In this document: positions 1 to 8,498 of the stretch, one piece after another
Layout: each line of letters starts with the position of its first letter
How positions within the stretch are numbered: the first letter of the stretch is position 1
Source: Sandaracinaceae bacterium
Lineage (GTDB): Bacteria; Myxococcota_A; Polyangia; Polyangiales; Sandaracinaceae
DNA: 62,599 nt
Direction: 5' to 3'
Assembly (NCBI GenBank): GCA_019637095.1
Contig: JAHBWG010000056.1
Coordinates: 1 to 62,599, forward strand
Notes under the pieces: model-generated
What the model was told of the DNA's origin: nothing
Seen by the model: the letters and a program-made list of their open reading frames with translations, nothing else
Databases searched by the model: none
Position numbers and translations under genes: made by a program

Positions 1-20
1 CGTCACTCGTCATTTTCGAG
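1..20. repeat. Possible truncated REP-like repeat at window edge
   Basis: The reverse complement reads aatgacgag, a word repeated in the REP-like elements at 2385-2506 and 7542-8528. Only this fragment is inside the window, so it may be the end of another copy. The match is short and could be chance. Confidence 0.25.
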
Positions 21-45
21 CCGAACCGCGCGCGCGGCGGCGGTG

Positions 46-896
46 TCAGGCGGAGCGACCCGCGAGCTGGATCGCGACGACGCCGGCGGCGACCGCGGCG
101 GCCGCGAGCACCCGCGGCCGCCCGAACGGCTCCTTCAGGAAGAGCGCGCCGAGGATCGCCGCGAACACCACGCTCGTCTCGCGCAGCGCCGCGACGAACG
201 CGATCGGCGCCTCGGTCATCGCCCAGAGCGCGATGGCGTAGCCGCCCGCGGCGACGATCCCCGCGAGCGCGGACTCCTTGCGCCGCGCCCACACCTCGCG
301 ACGAACCGCCGCGCCGCCGTACGCGAGCGCGCCGACCGCGAAGAGCGTGCCCTGCGCGACGAAGAGCCACGCCGCGTAGCCGAACGGCGCGCCCGACGCG
401 CGCGCCCCCAGGCCATCGATCACCGTGTAGCTCGCGACGAAGAGCGCCGTCGCGAGCGCGAGCAGGATGCCCTTCGCGCGCGGCGACGTGCTCGCGTGCG
501 TGCGCACGAGCCCGAGCGCGAGCACGCCGCCCGCGACGAGCGCGACCCCGCCCGCGCCGACGAGCGGCGGCTGCTCGCCCGCGAACGCCCAGCTCGCGCA
601 CGCCACGAGGAGCGGGGGCACGCCGCGGGCGATCGGGTAGACGAGCGAGAGGTCCGCCGCGCGGTAGGCCGCGACGAGCAACGCGAAGTACGCGACGTGG
701 AGCAGCGCCGACGCGCCGAGGTAGGGCAGCGACGCGAGCGCCGGCGGCTCGCGACCGGCAGCCCGAGCACCGCCCACGCGACCGAGAGCCCCGCCGACGC
801 GGCGAGCGGCTCACCCGCCCGCCCCTTCATCCACGCGTTCCAGCCCGCATGCATCAGCGCGGAGCTCAGGACGAGCGCGACGACGAGAGGCGGCAT
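46..896 (-). pseudogene. EamA-family (DMT) permease, frameshifted
   Basis: A 10-helix drug/metabolite-transporter-type permease read in two frames. The N-terminal part starts at the ATG at 894-896 (MPPLVVALVLSSALMHAGWN) and runs to LGLPV near 757. The rest continues in another frame from about REPPALAS (near 755) to the stop at 46-48, with repeated hydrophobic segments and the family-typical Tyr-Pro-Ile-Ala-Arg-Gly stretch. The joined product would be about 283 residues, normal for EamA. The total span is not a multiple of three, so one base has been lost or two gained around 750-778. A sequencing error and a real recent mutation are both possible. The substrate is not predictable. Confidence 0.75.
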
Positions 897-1069
897 CTGT
901 GCCGCAACGTGGCACGCGCGACGCCTCGTTCCACGCGCCGTGCGCGAGGGGGCGATCCTCCTCGCTTCGCTCCTGGCTCGGAGCCCGGGGTGGCCCAGGG
1001 TGGCACGCGCCCGCGCCCGGATCCTTCGAAGAACGAGCGGTGAACGCATCGTGCAACACGCAGCGGTCG

Positions 1070-2356
1070 ATGCCGAACGACGCCGAGGCGCGCGCGCTCC
1101 GAGACCCGCTGATCGAGCGCCCTCTCATCGAGCGGCTGCGAACCGGCCTCGCCGCTGCGGGGCTGGCCGGGCTCGTGTCCCTGGCCACGGGCGCCGAAGC
1201 GCAGGACTTCCAGCTCTTCGGGCAAGGCGGGACGTACATCGGCTATACGTGGGGCGGCCCGAACGGCGGCGGCGTCACCTGGGGCTTCGAGGGGCGAGTC
1301 GGCGGCGAGCTGCGCGATCCCTGGCGCAACGCGATGGATCCGTTCTTCGCGGCCGCGGCGGTCGCGCGCTTCGGGTTCATCGGGATCGAGCCGGGCCTGC
1401 ACCTCGGCGGGCAGGCCGGCGCCGCGAACGGGTGGGGCTCGTTGATGGGCGAGGTGCTGCTCGGCTACCAGTGGGGCGAGGGCGGGGGGTTCAGCATGCC
1501 GCTCGGGGTGCAGCTCGACGTGGCGTTCGCGTCGACGTTCATCCGCGCCGACCCGTTCCTCGAGAGCTTCGGGTTCGGCGGCGGCGTCGTCCTGCCGCCG
1601 CGGATGTTCATGCCGATGGCCGTCGCCGGACGCGCCCTGCACGACGAGGTAGGCCACGCGGCGCTCCCCGCGGTGGAGCGGCTCGACGAGCCCCGCCTCC
1701 CGGCCGACGTCGGCGCCGAGCTCGCGACCGCGCTCTGCACGAGCTGGGAGCGGCGCGCCCAGGCGGAGTGGGCGTCGGTGCCCGCGTTCGTCCAGCTCGC
1801 CGTGCAGCTCCGCGTCGCCGATGCGCCCGCGTGCTTGGTCGGGCGCGCGCTCGACGCGGCCCAGGACGAGCTGCGCCACGCGGTGATGACCGCGCGCGCC
1901 TCGATGTGCTACGGCGGCGCGCCGCTCCGCCTCGGGCGCGTCACGCCGGCCACGCGCGCGCACGCCCAGGGGCGCGACGCCCTCGCGCGCCTCGCCGTCG
2001 AGAGCTGGGTCGACGGCTGCCTCGGCGAGGGCGAGGCGGCCGCCGCCGTCGCTCACGAGGCCGACCTCGCGCCCGCCCCCGAGCTCGCCGCGATGCAGCG
2101 CGCGATCGCCGCCGACGAGGCGCGCCACGCCGAGCTCGCGTGGGACGTGCTGGCGTGGGCGCTCGCGGAGGGCGGCGACGACGTCCGCCACGCGCTCGCC
2201 GCCGTGCGCGACGCGCGCCCCTCCGACGCCACGTCCGGCGTCGACTCGCAAGTCGACTTGCGGCCGCACGGCCTCTTGTCGGAGGCGGAGCACGGCGCGA
2301 TCGGCGACGCCGTCCGCGAGCGCGCCCTGCCGCGCTTCGATCGGCTCGTGGCCTGA
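1070..2356 (+). CDS. Ferritin-like di-iron domain protein fused to an N-terminal beta-rich (barrel-like) domain
   Basis: 428 residues if started at the ATG at 1070; upstream codons in frame do not look coding. An N-terminal hydrophobic segment ending at Ala-Glu-Ala-Gln (about 22-45) looks like a signal peptide. Residues about 46-190 are rich in Gly and alternating hydrophobics (LFGQGGTYIGYTWGG), resembling an outer-membrane beta-barrel. Residues about 210-428 carry the ligand pattern of ferritin-like four-helix di-iron proteins: E233, E267xxH270, E311, E350xxH353. The protein would then act in the periplasm or outer membrane, possibly in iron or oxidant handling (inference). Cysteines are few. 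The gene stands alone, divergent from the EamA gene, and is followed by REP repeats. One GCAA-N6-TTGC site lies at 2248-2261. Confidence 0.8.
   Translation: MPNDAEARALRDPLIERPLIERLRTGLAAAGLAGLVSLATGAEAQDFQLFGQGGTYIGYTWGGPNGGGVTWGFEGRVGGELRDPWRNAMDPFFAAAAVARFGFIGIEPGLHLGGQAGAANGWGSLMGEVLLGYQWGEGGGFSMPLGVQLDVAFASTFIRADPFLESFGFGGGVVLPPRMFMPMAVAGRALHDEVGHAALPAVERLDEPRLPADVGAELATALCTSWERRAQAEWASVPAFVQLAVQLRVADAPACLVGRALDAAQDELRHAVMTARASMCYGGAPLRLGRVTPATRAHAQGRDALARLAVESWVDGCLGEGEAAAAVAHEADLAPAPELAAMQRAIAADEARHAELAWDVLAWALAEGGDDVRHALAAVRDARPSDATSGVDSQVDLRPHGLLSEAEHGAIGDAVRERALPRFDRLVA
2248..2261. other. GCAA-N6-TTGC iterated palindrome, site 1
   Basis: Reads gcaagtcgacttgc, a perfect 14-bp palindrome inside the ferritin-like gene, codon-aligned as Gln-Val-Asp-Leu (CAA GTC GAC TTG). 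Confidence 0.7.
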
Positions 2357-2384
2357 AGCGCGTCTGCGCTGCCTGCTCCGCGTC

Positions 2385-2506
2385 GAGAATGACGAAATGA
2401 CGAGGATCGTCCCCCCGACCCTCCGTGGCGAGGGGACGATCACCGTCGTTTCGTCGTCCGCGGGTCGGCGCGGCCAGAGAATGACGAGATGACGAGGATC
2501 GTCCCC
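2385..2506. repeat. REP/BIME-like cluster of three repeats
   Basis: Three copies of the sequence that forms the ends of the RAYT element at 7542-8528: 2385-2414 (identical over 30 bases), 2432-2458 (inverted, diverged) and 2477-2506 (one mismatch). Each has a G4 (or C4) end and a small foldback, GACGA-TCC-TCGTC. The direct-inverted-direct layout in a gap between genes is that of bacterial interspersed mosaic elements. These copies lack a transposase and are presumably mobilised in trans by the RAYT about 5 kb away (inference). Confidence 0.8.
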
Positions 2507-2525
2507 GTGCTATGGCACGCGCGCG

Positions 2526-4169
2526 ATGGAGCCGGCCGCCGCGATCCCCCGGGTGACGGTCAACGTGGCTTCGCACGTCGCGCACATGGCCACGGCGCGG
2601 CCGTTCGCGCCGGCCATCCACTTCCCCGACGGGCGCGACCGGCGCGGGCGGGTGCGCTACACGCACTACACCTACGCGCAGCTGCGCGACCACGCGGGCG
2701 CCATCGCGCGCGGCCTGCACTCGCTCGGCATGAAGCCGGGGACGCGCGTCGCGCTGATGGTGCGCCCGTCGCTCGAGCTCTTCAGCCTGGTGTTCGGGCT
2801 CTTCGAGGCCCGCCTCGTGCCGGTGATGATCGATCCCGGCATCGGGCTCACCAACATGAAGGCGTGCCTCGCGCGCGCGCGCCCGGAGGTGTTCATCGGC
2901 GTGCCGGCCGCGCAGCTCGCGCGGCGCGCGCTCGGCTGGGCGAAGGACAGCGTGCGCACGGTGATCACCGTCGGCGCGCCCGGGCCCTGGCCCGGCCTGA
3001 CCCTCGACGCGGTCGAGCGGCGCGGCGCGAACCGACGCTCCGCGCTGCCGCCGACCGCACCCGACGACCTCGCGGCGGTCCTCTTCACGAGCGGCTCCAC
3101 GGGCCCGCCCAAGGGCGCCGTCTACACGCACGCCAACTTCACCGCGCAGGTCGAGGCGATCCGCCGCATGTACGACATCCGGCCCGGCGAGATCGACCTG
3201 CCGACGTTCCCGCTGTTCGCGTTGTTCGACCCCGCGCTCGGGATGACGACGGTGATCCCCGAGATGGATCCGACGCGCCCCGCGAAGGCCGACCCGACCA
3301 AGATCGCGCGCGCGATCGAGGACTTCGGCGTCACCAACATGTTCGGCTCGCCCGCCCTGCTCAACACGCTCGGGCGCTGGGGCGAGCGCGAGCGCCGGAC
3401 CTTCCCGTGCCTGCGCCGCGTGATCAGCGCGGGCGCCCCGGTGCCCCCGCACGTGCTCGCGCGGATGCGCGCGATGCTCCCGCCCGACGCCGAGGTCGTC
3501 ACGCCCTACGGCGCCACCGAGTGCCTGCCCGTCGCCTCCATCGAGAGCCGCGAGGTGCTCTCCGAGACCGCCGCGGCGACGGCCGCCGGGCGCGGCGTCT
3601 GCGTCGGCCGCCCCGTCCCCGAGGCCGACGTCGCGATCCTCGCCATCGACGACGGCGCCATCGCGCGCATGGCGGACGCGCGCGTCCTCGCCCCGGGCGA
3701 GATCGGCGAGATCACGGTCCGAGGACCGCAAGTCACGTTGCGCTACTGGGACGCGCCCGAGCACACGACGCTCGCGAAGATCGACGACGGCGGCGCGGTC
3801 CGCCACCGCATGGGCGACCTCGGCTACCTCGACGACGCGGGGCGCCTCTGGTTCGCCGGCCGCAAGTCGCAGCGCGTCGAGGTCGGCGACCGCACGTACT
3901 TCACCGCGGCCGTCGAGGGCATCTTCGACGCGCACCCCGCGGTCTTCCGCAGCGCGCTCGTGCGGGCCGGCGGGGCGCCCGTGGTCTGCCTCGAGCTCGA
4001 GCCCGGCCAGAGCGCGCCGCCGCGCTCGGAGCTCCGCCGGCTCGCGGACGCGCACGACGCGAGCCGCGGGATCACGCGCTTCGAGGTGCACCCCGGCTTC
4101 CCCGTCGACATCCGCCACAACGCGAAGATCAAGCGCGAGGCGCTCGGCCGCTGGGTGGAGGCGCGATGA
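2526..4169 (+). CDS. oleC: OleC-type acyl-AMP ligase (beta-lactone synthetase)
   Basis: 547 residues, an ANL-superfamily adenylating enzyme. The phosphate-binding loop TSGSTGPPKG is at 188-197, the YGATE motif near 325 and the GD(L)GYLDDAGRLWFAGRK segment near 430-445. OleC activates a 2-alkyl-3-hydroxyalkanoate and closes it to a beta-lactone that is decarboxylated to a long-chain olefin. Length, N-terminus and the overlap (ATGA) with an OleD-type reductase support OleC over a generic acyl-CoA ligase. No oleA thiolase or oleB hydrolase lies in the window. A GCAA-N6-TTGC site is at 3728. REP repeats end 20 bases before the start codon. Generic fatty-acid CoA ligase is the alternative. Confidence 0.85.
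   Translation: MEPAAAIPRVTVNVASHVAHMATARPFAPAIHFPDGRDRRGRVRYTHYTYAQLRDHAGAIARGLHSLGMKPGTRVALMVRPSLELFSLVFGLFEARLVPVMIDPGIGLTNMKACLARARPEVFIGVPAAQLARRALGWAKDSVRTVITVGAPGPWPGLTLDAVERRGANRRSALPPTAPDDLAAVLFTSGSTGPPKGAVYTHANFTAQVEAIRRMYDIRPGEIDLPTFPLFALFDPALGMTTVIPEMDPTRPAKADPTKIARAIEDFGVTNMFGSPALLNTLGRWGERERRTFPCLRRVISAGAPVPPHVLARMRAMLPPDAEVVTPYGATECLPVASIESREVLSETAAATAAGRGVCVGRPVPEADVAILAIDDGAIARMADARVLAPGEIGEITVRGPQVTLRYWDAPEHTTLAKIDDGGAVRHRMGDLGYLDDAGRLWFAGRKSQRVEVGDRTYFTAAVEGIFDAHPAVFRSALVRAGGAPVVCLELEPGQSAPPRSELRRLADAHDASRGITRFEVHPGFPVDIRHNAKIKREALGRWVEAR
3728..3741. other. GCAA-N6-TTGC iterated palindrome, site 2
   Basis: gcaagtcacgttgc inside oleC, codon-aligned as Gln-Val-Thr-Leu (CAA GTC ACG TTG). 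Confidence 0.7.
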
Positions 4170-5161
4170 GGGTCCTTCTGACCGGCGGCGGCGGCTTCCT
4201 CGGCGGCGCGATCGCGCGCGCGCTCGTCGCCTCCGGCCACTCGGTGCGCAGCTTCAGCCGCGGGCACTACCCCGCGCTCGAGGCGGCCGGCGTCCAGCAC
4301 GTCTCGGGCGACCTCGCCGACCGCGACGCGGTGATCGCCGCCGCGCGCGGCTGCGACGCGGTGGTCCACACCGCCGCGAAGGCCGGCGTGTGGGGCGAGC
4401 CGCGCGAGTACCGCCGCGCGAACCTCGACGGAACGCGCAACGTCCTGGCCGCGTGCCGCGCGCACGCGATCCCGCGCCTCGTCTACACCTCGACGCCGAG
4501 CGTCGTGCATCGCCCCGGCGGCGTCGAAGGCGGCGACGAGTCGCTCCCGTACACGAGCGAGCCGGACGTCACGCCGTACGTCGAGACGAAGACGCGCGCG
4601 GAGCGCGAGGTGCTCGAGGCGCACGGCCGGCCGACGAGCGTGGTCGCGCTGCGCCCGCACCTCGTGTGGGGCCCGGGCGATCCGCACCTCGTGCCGCGCA
4701 TCCTCGCGCGAGGCCGCCGCGGCCGCATCGCGCTGCCCGGCGGGGGCCGCGCGCGCGTCGACACCGTCTACGTCGACAACGCCGCCGACGCGCACGTCGC
4801 GGCCCTCGAGCACCTCGCGCCCGACGCCGTGTGCGCGGGCAAGGCGTACTTCGTCTCCAACGGCGAGCCGATGCCGCTCCGCGACATCGTGCTCGGGATC
4901 CTCGAGGCGGGCGGCGTCGAGCGGCCGCGCGTGGTGCCGGTGCCGCGCCGGCTCGCGCGCGTCGCCGGCGCCGCGCTCGAGCGCGCGTACCGCGCCGCGA
5001 AGATCGAGCGCGAGCCACCGCTGACGCGCTTCGTCGCGGAGTCGCTCTCGACGCCGCACTGGTTCGACATCGGCGCCGCGCGGCGCGACCTCGAGTGGAC
5101 GCCCCGCGTCTCGATCGCCGAGGGCCTCGACCGCCTCCGCGCCGCGCTCCGCGAGGCGTAG
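4166..5161 (+). CDS. oleD: OleD-type 2-alkyl-3-oxoalkanoate reductase (extended SDR)
   Basis: 331 residues. The N-terminal Rossmann loop is TGGGGFLG (residues 5-12). YxxxK catalytic residues are Y138 and K142, with an upstream Ser/Thr-rich strand (YTSTPSVV). It resembles the 3-beta-hydroxysteroid dehydrogenase group to which OleD belongs; OleD reduces the OleA condensation product with NADPH to give the OleC substrate. It overlaps oleC by four bases (ATGA), so translational coupling is likely. A generic NAD-dependent epimerase cannot be excluded from sequence alone, but the pairing with an OleC-like ligase makes OleD the best call. Confidence 0.82.
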   Translation: MRVLLTGGGGFLGGAIARALVASGHSVRSFSRGHYPALEAAGVQHVSGDLADRDAVIAAARGCDAVVHTAAKAGVWGEPREYRRANLDGTRNVLAACRAHAIPRLVYTSTPSVVHRPGGVEGGDESLPYTSEPDVTPYVETKTRAEREVLEAHGRPTSVVALRPHLVWGPGDPHLVPRILARGRRGRIALPGGGRARVDTVYVDNAADAHVAALEHLAPDAVCAGKAYFVSNGEPMPLRDIVLGILEAGGVERPRVVPVPRRLARVAGAALERAYRAAKIEREPPLTRFVAESLSTPHWFDIGAARRDLEWTPRVSIAEGLDRLRAALREA

Positions 5162-5196
5162 ACCTCGCGCGCGATGTGGCGCATCCTAGCGGCGCC

Positions 5197-5508
5197 ATGG
5201 ACGCGAAGGACCGGGTCCTCTACGTACAGATCCTCGCGCAGATGCTCATCGCCGACGGGATCCTCGCCGACGAAGAGCGCGCGCACCTCGACCGCGTCGC
5301 GGCCTCGCTCGGCATGCCCGAGGAGGAGAAGCAGGCCGCCCTGCGCGGCGTGAGCATCGACAGCCCGGTGGAGGAGCGCGTCCGGGCGCTCTCGGCCGGC
5401 GCGCGCTCGAGCCTCCTCGCCGAGGTGAAGAAGGCGCTCTCGATCGACGGCGAGATGAGCAACTCCGAGAAGTGGTTCCTCGCGCGCGTCGAGCAGCTCC
5501 TCGCCTAG
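5197..5508 (+). CDS. TerB-like small helical protein
   Basis: 103 residues, all-helical and acidic, starting at the ATG at 5197. The pattern (ILAQMLIADGILADEERAHL, then SIDGEMSNSEKWFLARVEQ) matches the TerB/DjlA-N fold, where an Asp-Gly pair followed by E-E repeats two times. The family includes tellurite-resistance TerB, but most members have no known function. It lies 35 bases after oleD and 8 bases before the next gene, so it may be part of one transcription unit. No membrane segment or signal peptide is seen. Confidence 0.7.
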   Translation: MDAKDRVLYVQILAQMLIADGILADEERAHLDRVAASLGMPEEEKQAALRGVSIDSPVEERVRALSAGARSSLLAEVKKALSIDGEMSNSEKWFLARVEQLLA

Positions 5509-5516
5509 CCAGTCCG

Positions 5517-7541
5517 TTGCGGCGGCTCACCTCGCTCCACGCGTTCGTCTTCCTCGGCGCGCTGCTCCTGTTCTCGCTCGAGCCGCTCGTCGGGCGGCTC
5601 TTGCTGCCGCACTTCGGCGGGGCCTTCCACGTCTGGACGACCGCCCTGATGTTCTTCCAGGGCGCGCTCTTCCTCGCGTACCTCTACGCGCACCTGTTCG
5701 CCGACCGCGCGGGGGCGCTGCACCTCGCGCTCGTCGCGGCCCCGATCGCGCTGTTGCCGCCTTCCGTCGGCGCCGCCGCCCCGGACGAGGCGGGCACGCT
5801 CGGCATCCTCGCGCGCCTCGCGCTCCACATCGCCCTGCCCTTCGTCGCGCTCGCCACCACCGCCGTGGTCGCCCAGCGCTGGCGGGCGCGCAGCGGGGAA
5901 GCGCCCTACGCGCTCTACGCGCTCTCGAACGCGGGGAGCCTCGGCGCGCTCGCGCTCTACGCCCTCGTGATCGAGCCGTTCTTCGGGTTGAACGTGCAGC
6001 GGTGGGCGTGGGGCGCTGGCTACCTCGTGTACGTCGCGCTCGCGGTGCTCGCGTGGCGCCGCACCGCGCGACACGCGCCGCTGGCCGTGGCGATCGACGC
6101 GGGCGGCGAGCCCGCGCCGCGCGCGGGCGCGATGGCGTACTGGGCGATGCTCGCGGCCGCGCCGTCCGCGTTCCTGATGGCGGTCACGAACCTGATCGCG
6201 CTCGAGGCGGGCAGCGTGCCGCTCGTGTGGATCGTGCCGCTGGCGATCTACCTCGGCAGCTTCGTCGTCGCGTTCATGGACCCGCCGCCGGGCGAGCCCT
6301 CGCGCGTGCCGCGGCTGATGCGCCGGCTCTGGCCGCACGTCGCCGCGGTCGGCGCGTTCTTCTACTCGGGCGGCGACGCGGGCGGCGGCTGGCTCGAGAC
6401 CGTGCTGCACCTCGCGGTGCTCGCCTTCGTGACCTTCGCGGCGCACGGCGAGCTCTACCGGCGGCGCCCCGCCGCGCGGTGGCTCACGCGCTACTACCTC
6501 GTCATCGCCGCGGGCGGCGGCCTCGGCGGCGCGTTCGTCGCGCTGCTCGCGCCGGTCGCGTTCCGGGGCCTCTGGGAGTACCCGATCGCGCTCGCCGCGC
6601 TCGCGCTCACGATGGTGATCGGGCGTCGCGCCGAGCTCGCCGCGTGGCTGCGCGCCGCGCCCAAGCTCGCGATCGGCGTCTCGCTCGCGCTCGCCGTGGT
6701 CATCGGCGTGAAGATCGCCGACGGCGCGGGCGAGCGGGAGGCGAGCGCGACCCTCGCGGTGCGCCGCTCGTTCTACGGCGTCTATCGGGTGACGCGCACG
6801 CCGCGCGGCGAGGGCGCCGTGCGCGACCTCGTCAGCGGCTCGACGCGCCACGGCCGGCAGCGCGAGCGGGACGGCACCCCGCTGAGCTACTACCACCCGC
6901 GCGGCCCGCTCGGCGACGTCTTCACCGCGCGCGCCCCGTCGCGCACCGCCGTCGTCGGCCTCGGCGTCGGCGCCGCGGCCGGCCACCTCACGCGCGCCGA
7001 GCAGCGCATGCGCTTCTTCGAGATCGACCCGGTGGTCATCGAGCTCGCGCAGGCGCACTTCAGCTACCTGCGCCGCGCCGGCGCGCGCGCCGAGCTCGTC
7101 GCCGGCGACGCCCGCGTCAGCCTCGAGCGCGAGCGCGTGCGCGGCGAGCCTCCGTACGACCTGATCCTCGTCGACGCGTTCGCGGGCGACGCCATCCCCT
7201 CGCACCTCCTGACCCTCGAGGCGCTGCGCCTCTACCTCGACCGGCTCGCCGCGGACGGCGTGCTCCTCTTGCACGTCTCCAACCGCTACTACGACCTGCG
7301 CCCCGTGCTGCGCGCCAACGCCGAGCGCCTCGGGCTCGCCGGCGTCCACGTCGCGCGCACCACCGAGCTCGCGCTCGACCAGGATCCCTCGCAGTACGTC
7401 GCGCTCGCCCGCGACGAAGCGCCCCTCGAGGCCCTGCGCCTCCGCGCCGGCTGGCGCCGCCTGCGCGACACCCCCGCCCTCGCCGGCGGCCACGCCTGGA
7501 CCGACGACCACGTCGCCCCCCTCCGCGCACTCTCGCTATGA
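5517..7541 (+). CDS. Membrane-anchored spermidine-synthase-like methyltransferase
   Basis: 674 residues from a TTG at 5517; an in-frame GTG at 5472 would overlap the preceding gene. The first about 400 residues are strongly hydrophobic with roughly ten helices (LHAFVFLGALLLFSLEPLVG). From about 430 onward there is a soluble Rossmann domain of the polyamine-synthase type: VVGLGVGAAAG near 480, then FFEIDPVVIELA and DLILVDAFAGDAIPSHLLT. This is the known fused MFS/spermidine-synthase-like architecture. Spermidine synthase activity is not established for such fusions. The stop codon TGA touches the left end of the RAYT element, so the gene ends exactly at the insertion point. Confidence 0.8.
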   Translation: MRRLTSLHAFVFLGALLLFSLEPLVGRLLLPHFGGAFHVWTTALMFFQGALFLAYLYAHLFADRAGALHLALVAAPIALLPPSVGAAAPDEAGTLGILARLALHIALPFVALATTAVVAQRWRARSGEAPYALYALSNAGSLGALALYALVIEPFFGLNVQRWAWGAGYLVYVALAVLAWRRTARHAPLAVAIDAGGEPAPRAGAMAYWAMLAAAPSAFLMAVTNLIALEAGSVPLVWIVPLAIYLGSFVVAFMDPPPGEPSRVPRLMRRLWPHVAAVGAFFYSGGDAGGGWLETVLHLAVLAFVTFAAHGELYRRRPAARWLTRYYLVIAAGGGLGGAFVALLAPVAFRGLWEYPIALAALALTMVIGRRAELAAWLRAAPKLAIGVSLALAVVIGVKIADGAGEREASATLAVRRSFYGVYRVTRTPRGEGAVRDLVSGSTRHGRQRERDGTPLSYYHPRGPLGDVFTARAPSRTAVVGLGVGAAAGHLTRAEQRMRFFEIDPVVIELAQAHFSYLRRAGARAELVAGDARVSLERERVRGEPPYDLILVDAFAGDAIPSHLLTLEALRLYLDRLAADGVLLLHVSNRYYDLRPVLRANAERLGLAGVHVARTTELALDQDPSQYVALARDEAPLEALRLRAGWRRLRDTPALAGGHAWTDDHVAPLRALSL

Positions 7542-7571
7542 GGGGACGATCCTCGTCATTTCGTCATTCTC
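7542..7571 (-). repeat. Left REP-like end of the RAYT element
   Basis: Begins GGGGACGATCCTCGTC, with the foldback GACGA-TCC-TCGTC preceded by a G-rich tetranucleotide, the usual layout of REP sequences. It also supplies the RAYT stop codon (7564-7566). Confidence 0.85.
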
Positions 7572-8457
7572 GTCTCGCCCGAATGTTCAGCCTCTTGCGC
7601 AGCTCCGCGAGAACGCGGTCGAGGTCGCCGGCAGGCCGCTCGACGAGGTTGTAGACACTCCCGGCGCACATCCCCAGCTCTCGCCCAACGCTGGCGTAGC
7701 TTCGTCCTAGATCGCGCGTCGCGACGGTGGCGATCAGCCGCCTCGTCAGCGTCGCGCTCCGCCGCTTCGATCCGAGCCGCTCGCCCGCGGGCATGCCGGC
7801 GAGCTCCCGCGCCACACCGCACAGCGTCGACCACTCGACGTCGCATCCCTCGTCGAGCACCATCGCTTCGCTGCGCGCTCCACGCGCCCACGGCCGGTCC
7901 GCGAGATCGGCCTCGATCACGAACTCGTCGAACTCCCGACGCCCCGCCGCGGTGTCGCGAAACCCGAGAAGGTCCAGCGCCCACTCGACGTCGAACCACG
8001 GCGGCGCCGGATCGAGCCGGAGGTACACGCGGTGGCTCGTCCAGGTCGAGTCCCGCGGCGCCGCGACGACGCCCGCCTCGCCCGGGTTGCGGTGATGGTA
8101 GGCCACCACCCGCAAGAGCTCGGACTGGGGCACGGGGAAGAGCTTCGGGCGCTCCGCGAAGACCGGCCCGAGCGTCTCGTGCGTTCGGCTCCCGTGATAC
8201 GCGGCAGCGAAGCGCGTGTGCGCCGAGCGCAAGAACCGATCCGGCGCATCCTCCCCCGCGAGCAGGCATTGGTGGACGTGCGACGACATGAGCGCCCACG
8301 ACAGCCAGCGCCAGTCCCAGCGGTCCGACGCGCGCCCGATCGATCGCAAGAAGAGCTGACGGTCGCGGTCGTCGACGAGGTGGAAGCGACGGTCGACGAA
8401 TCGAGAGATGAGGTGGGCGCCCCAGCCGGGGACCCACGATCTGGCGTGTCGAGGCAT
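7564..8457 (-). CDS. REP-associated tyrosine transposase (Y1/HUH) with C-terminal helix-turn-helix
   Basis: 297 residues. HUH metal-binding motif His60-Val-His62 in SSHVHQCLLAGED; catalytic Tyr120 in YHHRNPGEAG, matching the family Y-x-x-x-NP pattern. RAYTs nick single-stranded REP DNA and are related to IS200/IS605 transposases, but are usually domesticated single copies. Residues about 235-290 (RDLGRSYASVGRELGMCAGS) form a DnaA/HTH-like tail found in many RAYT variants. The ATG at 8455-8457 is the start; the stop lies inside the left REP. All key residues are intact, so the enzyme is probably active. Confidence 0.9.
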   Translation of the reverse strand: MPRHARSWVPGWGAHLISRFVDRRFHLVDDRDRQLFLRSIGRASDRWDWRWLSWALMSSHVHQCLLAGEDAPDRFLRSAHTRFAAAYHGSRTHETLGPVFAERPKLFPVPQSELLRVVAYHHRNPGEAGVVAAPRDSTWTSHRVYLRLDPAPPWFDVEWALDLLGFRDTAAGRREFDEFVIEADLADRPWARGARSEAMVLDEGCDVEWSTLCGVARELAGMPAGERLGSKRRSATLTRRLIATVATRDLGRSYASVGRELGMCAGSVYNLVERPAGDLDRVLAELRKRLNIRARRE

Positions 8458-8498
8458 GCGCGTTCATCGGATCCGGGCGCGCGCGGTTTCCTCGCGGA

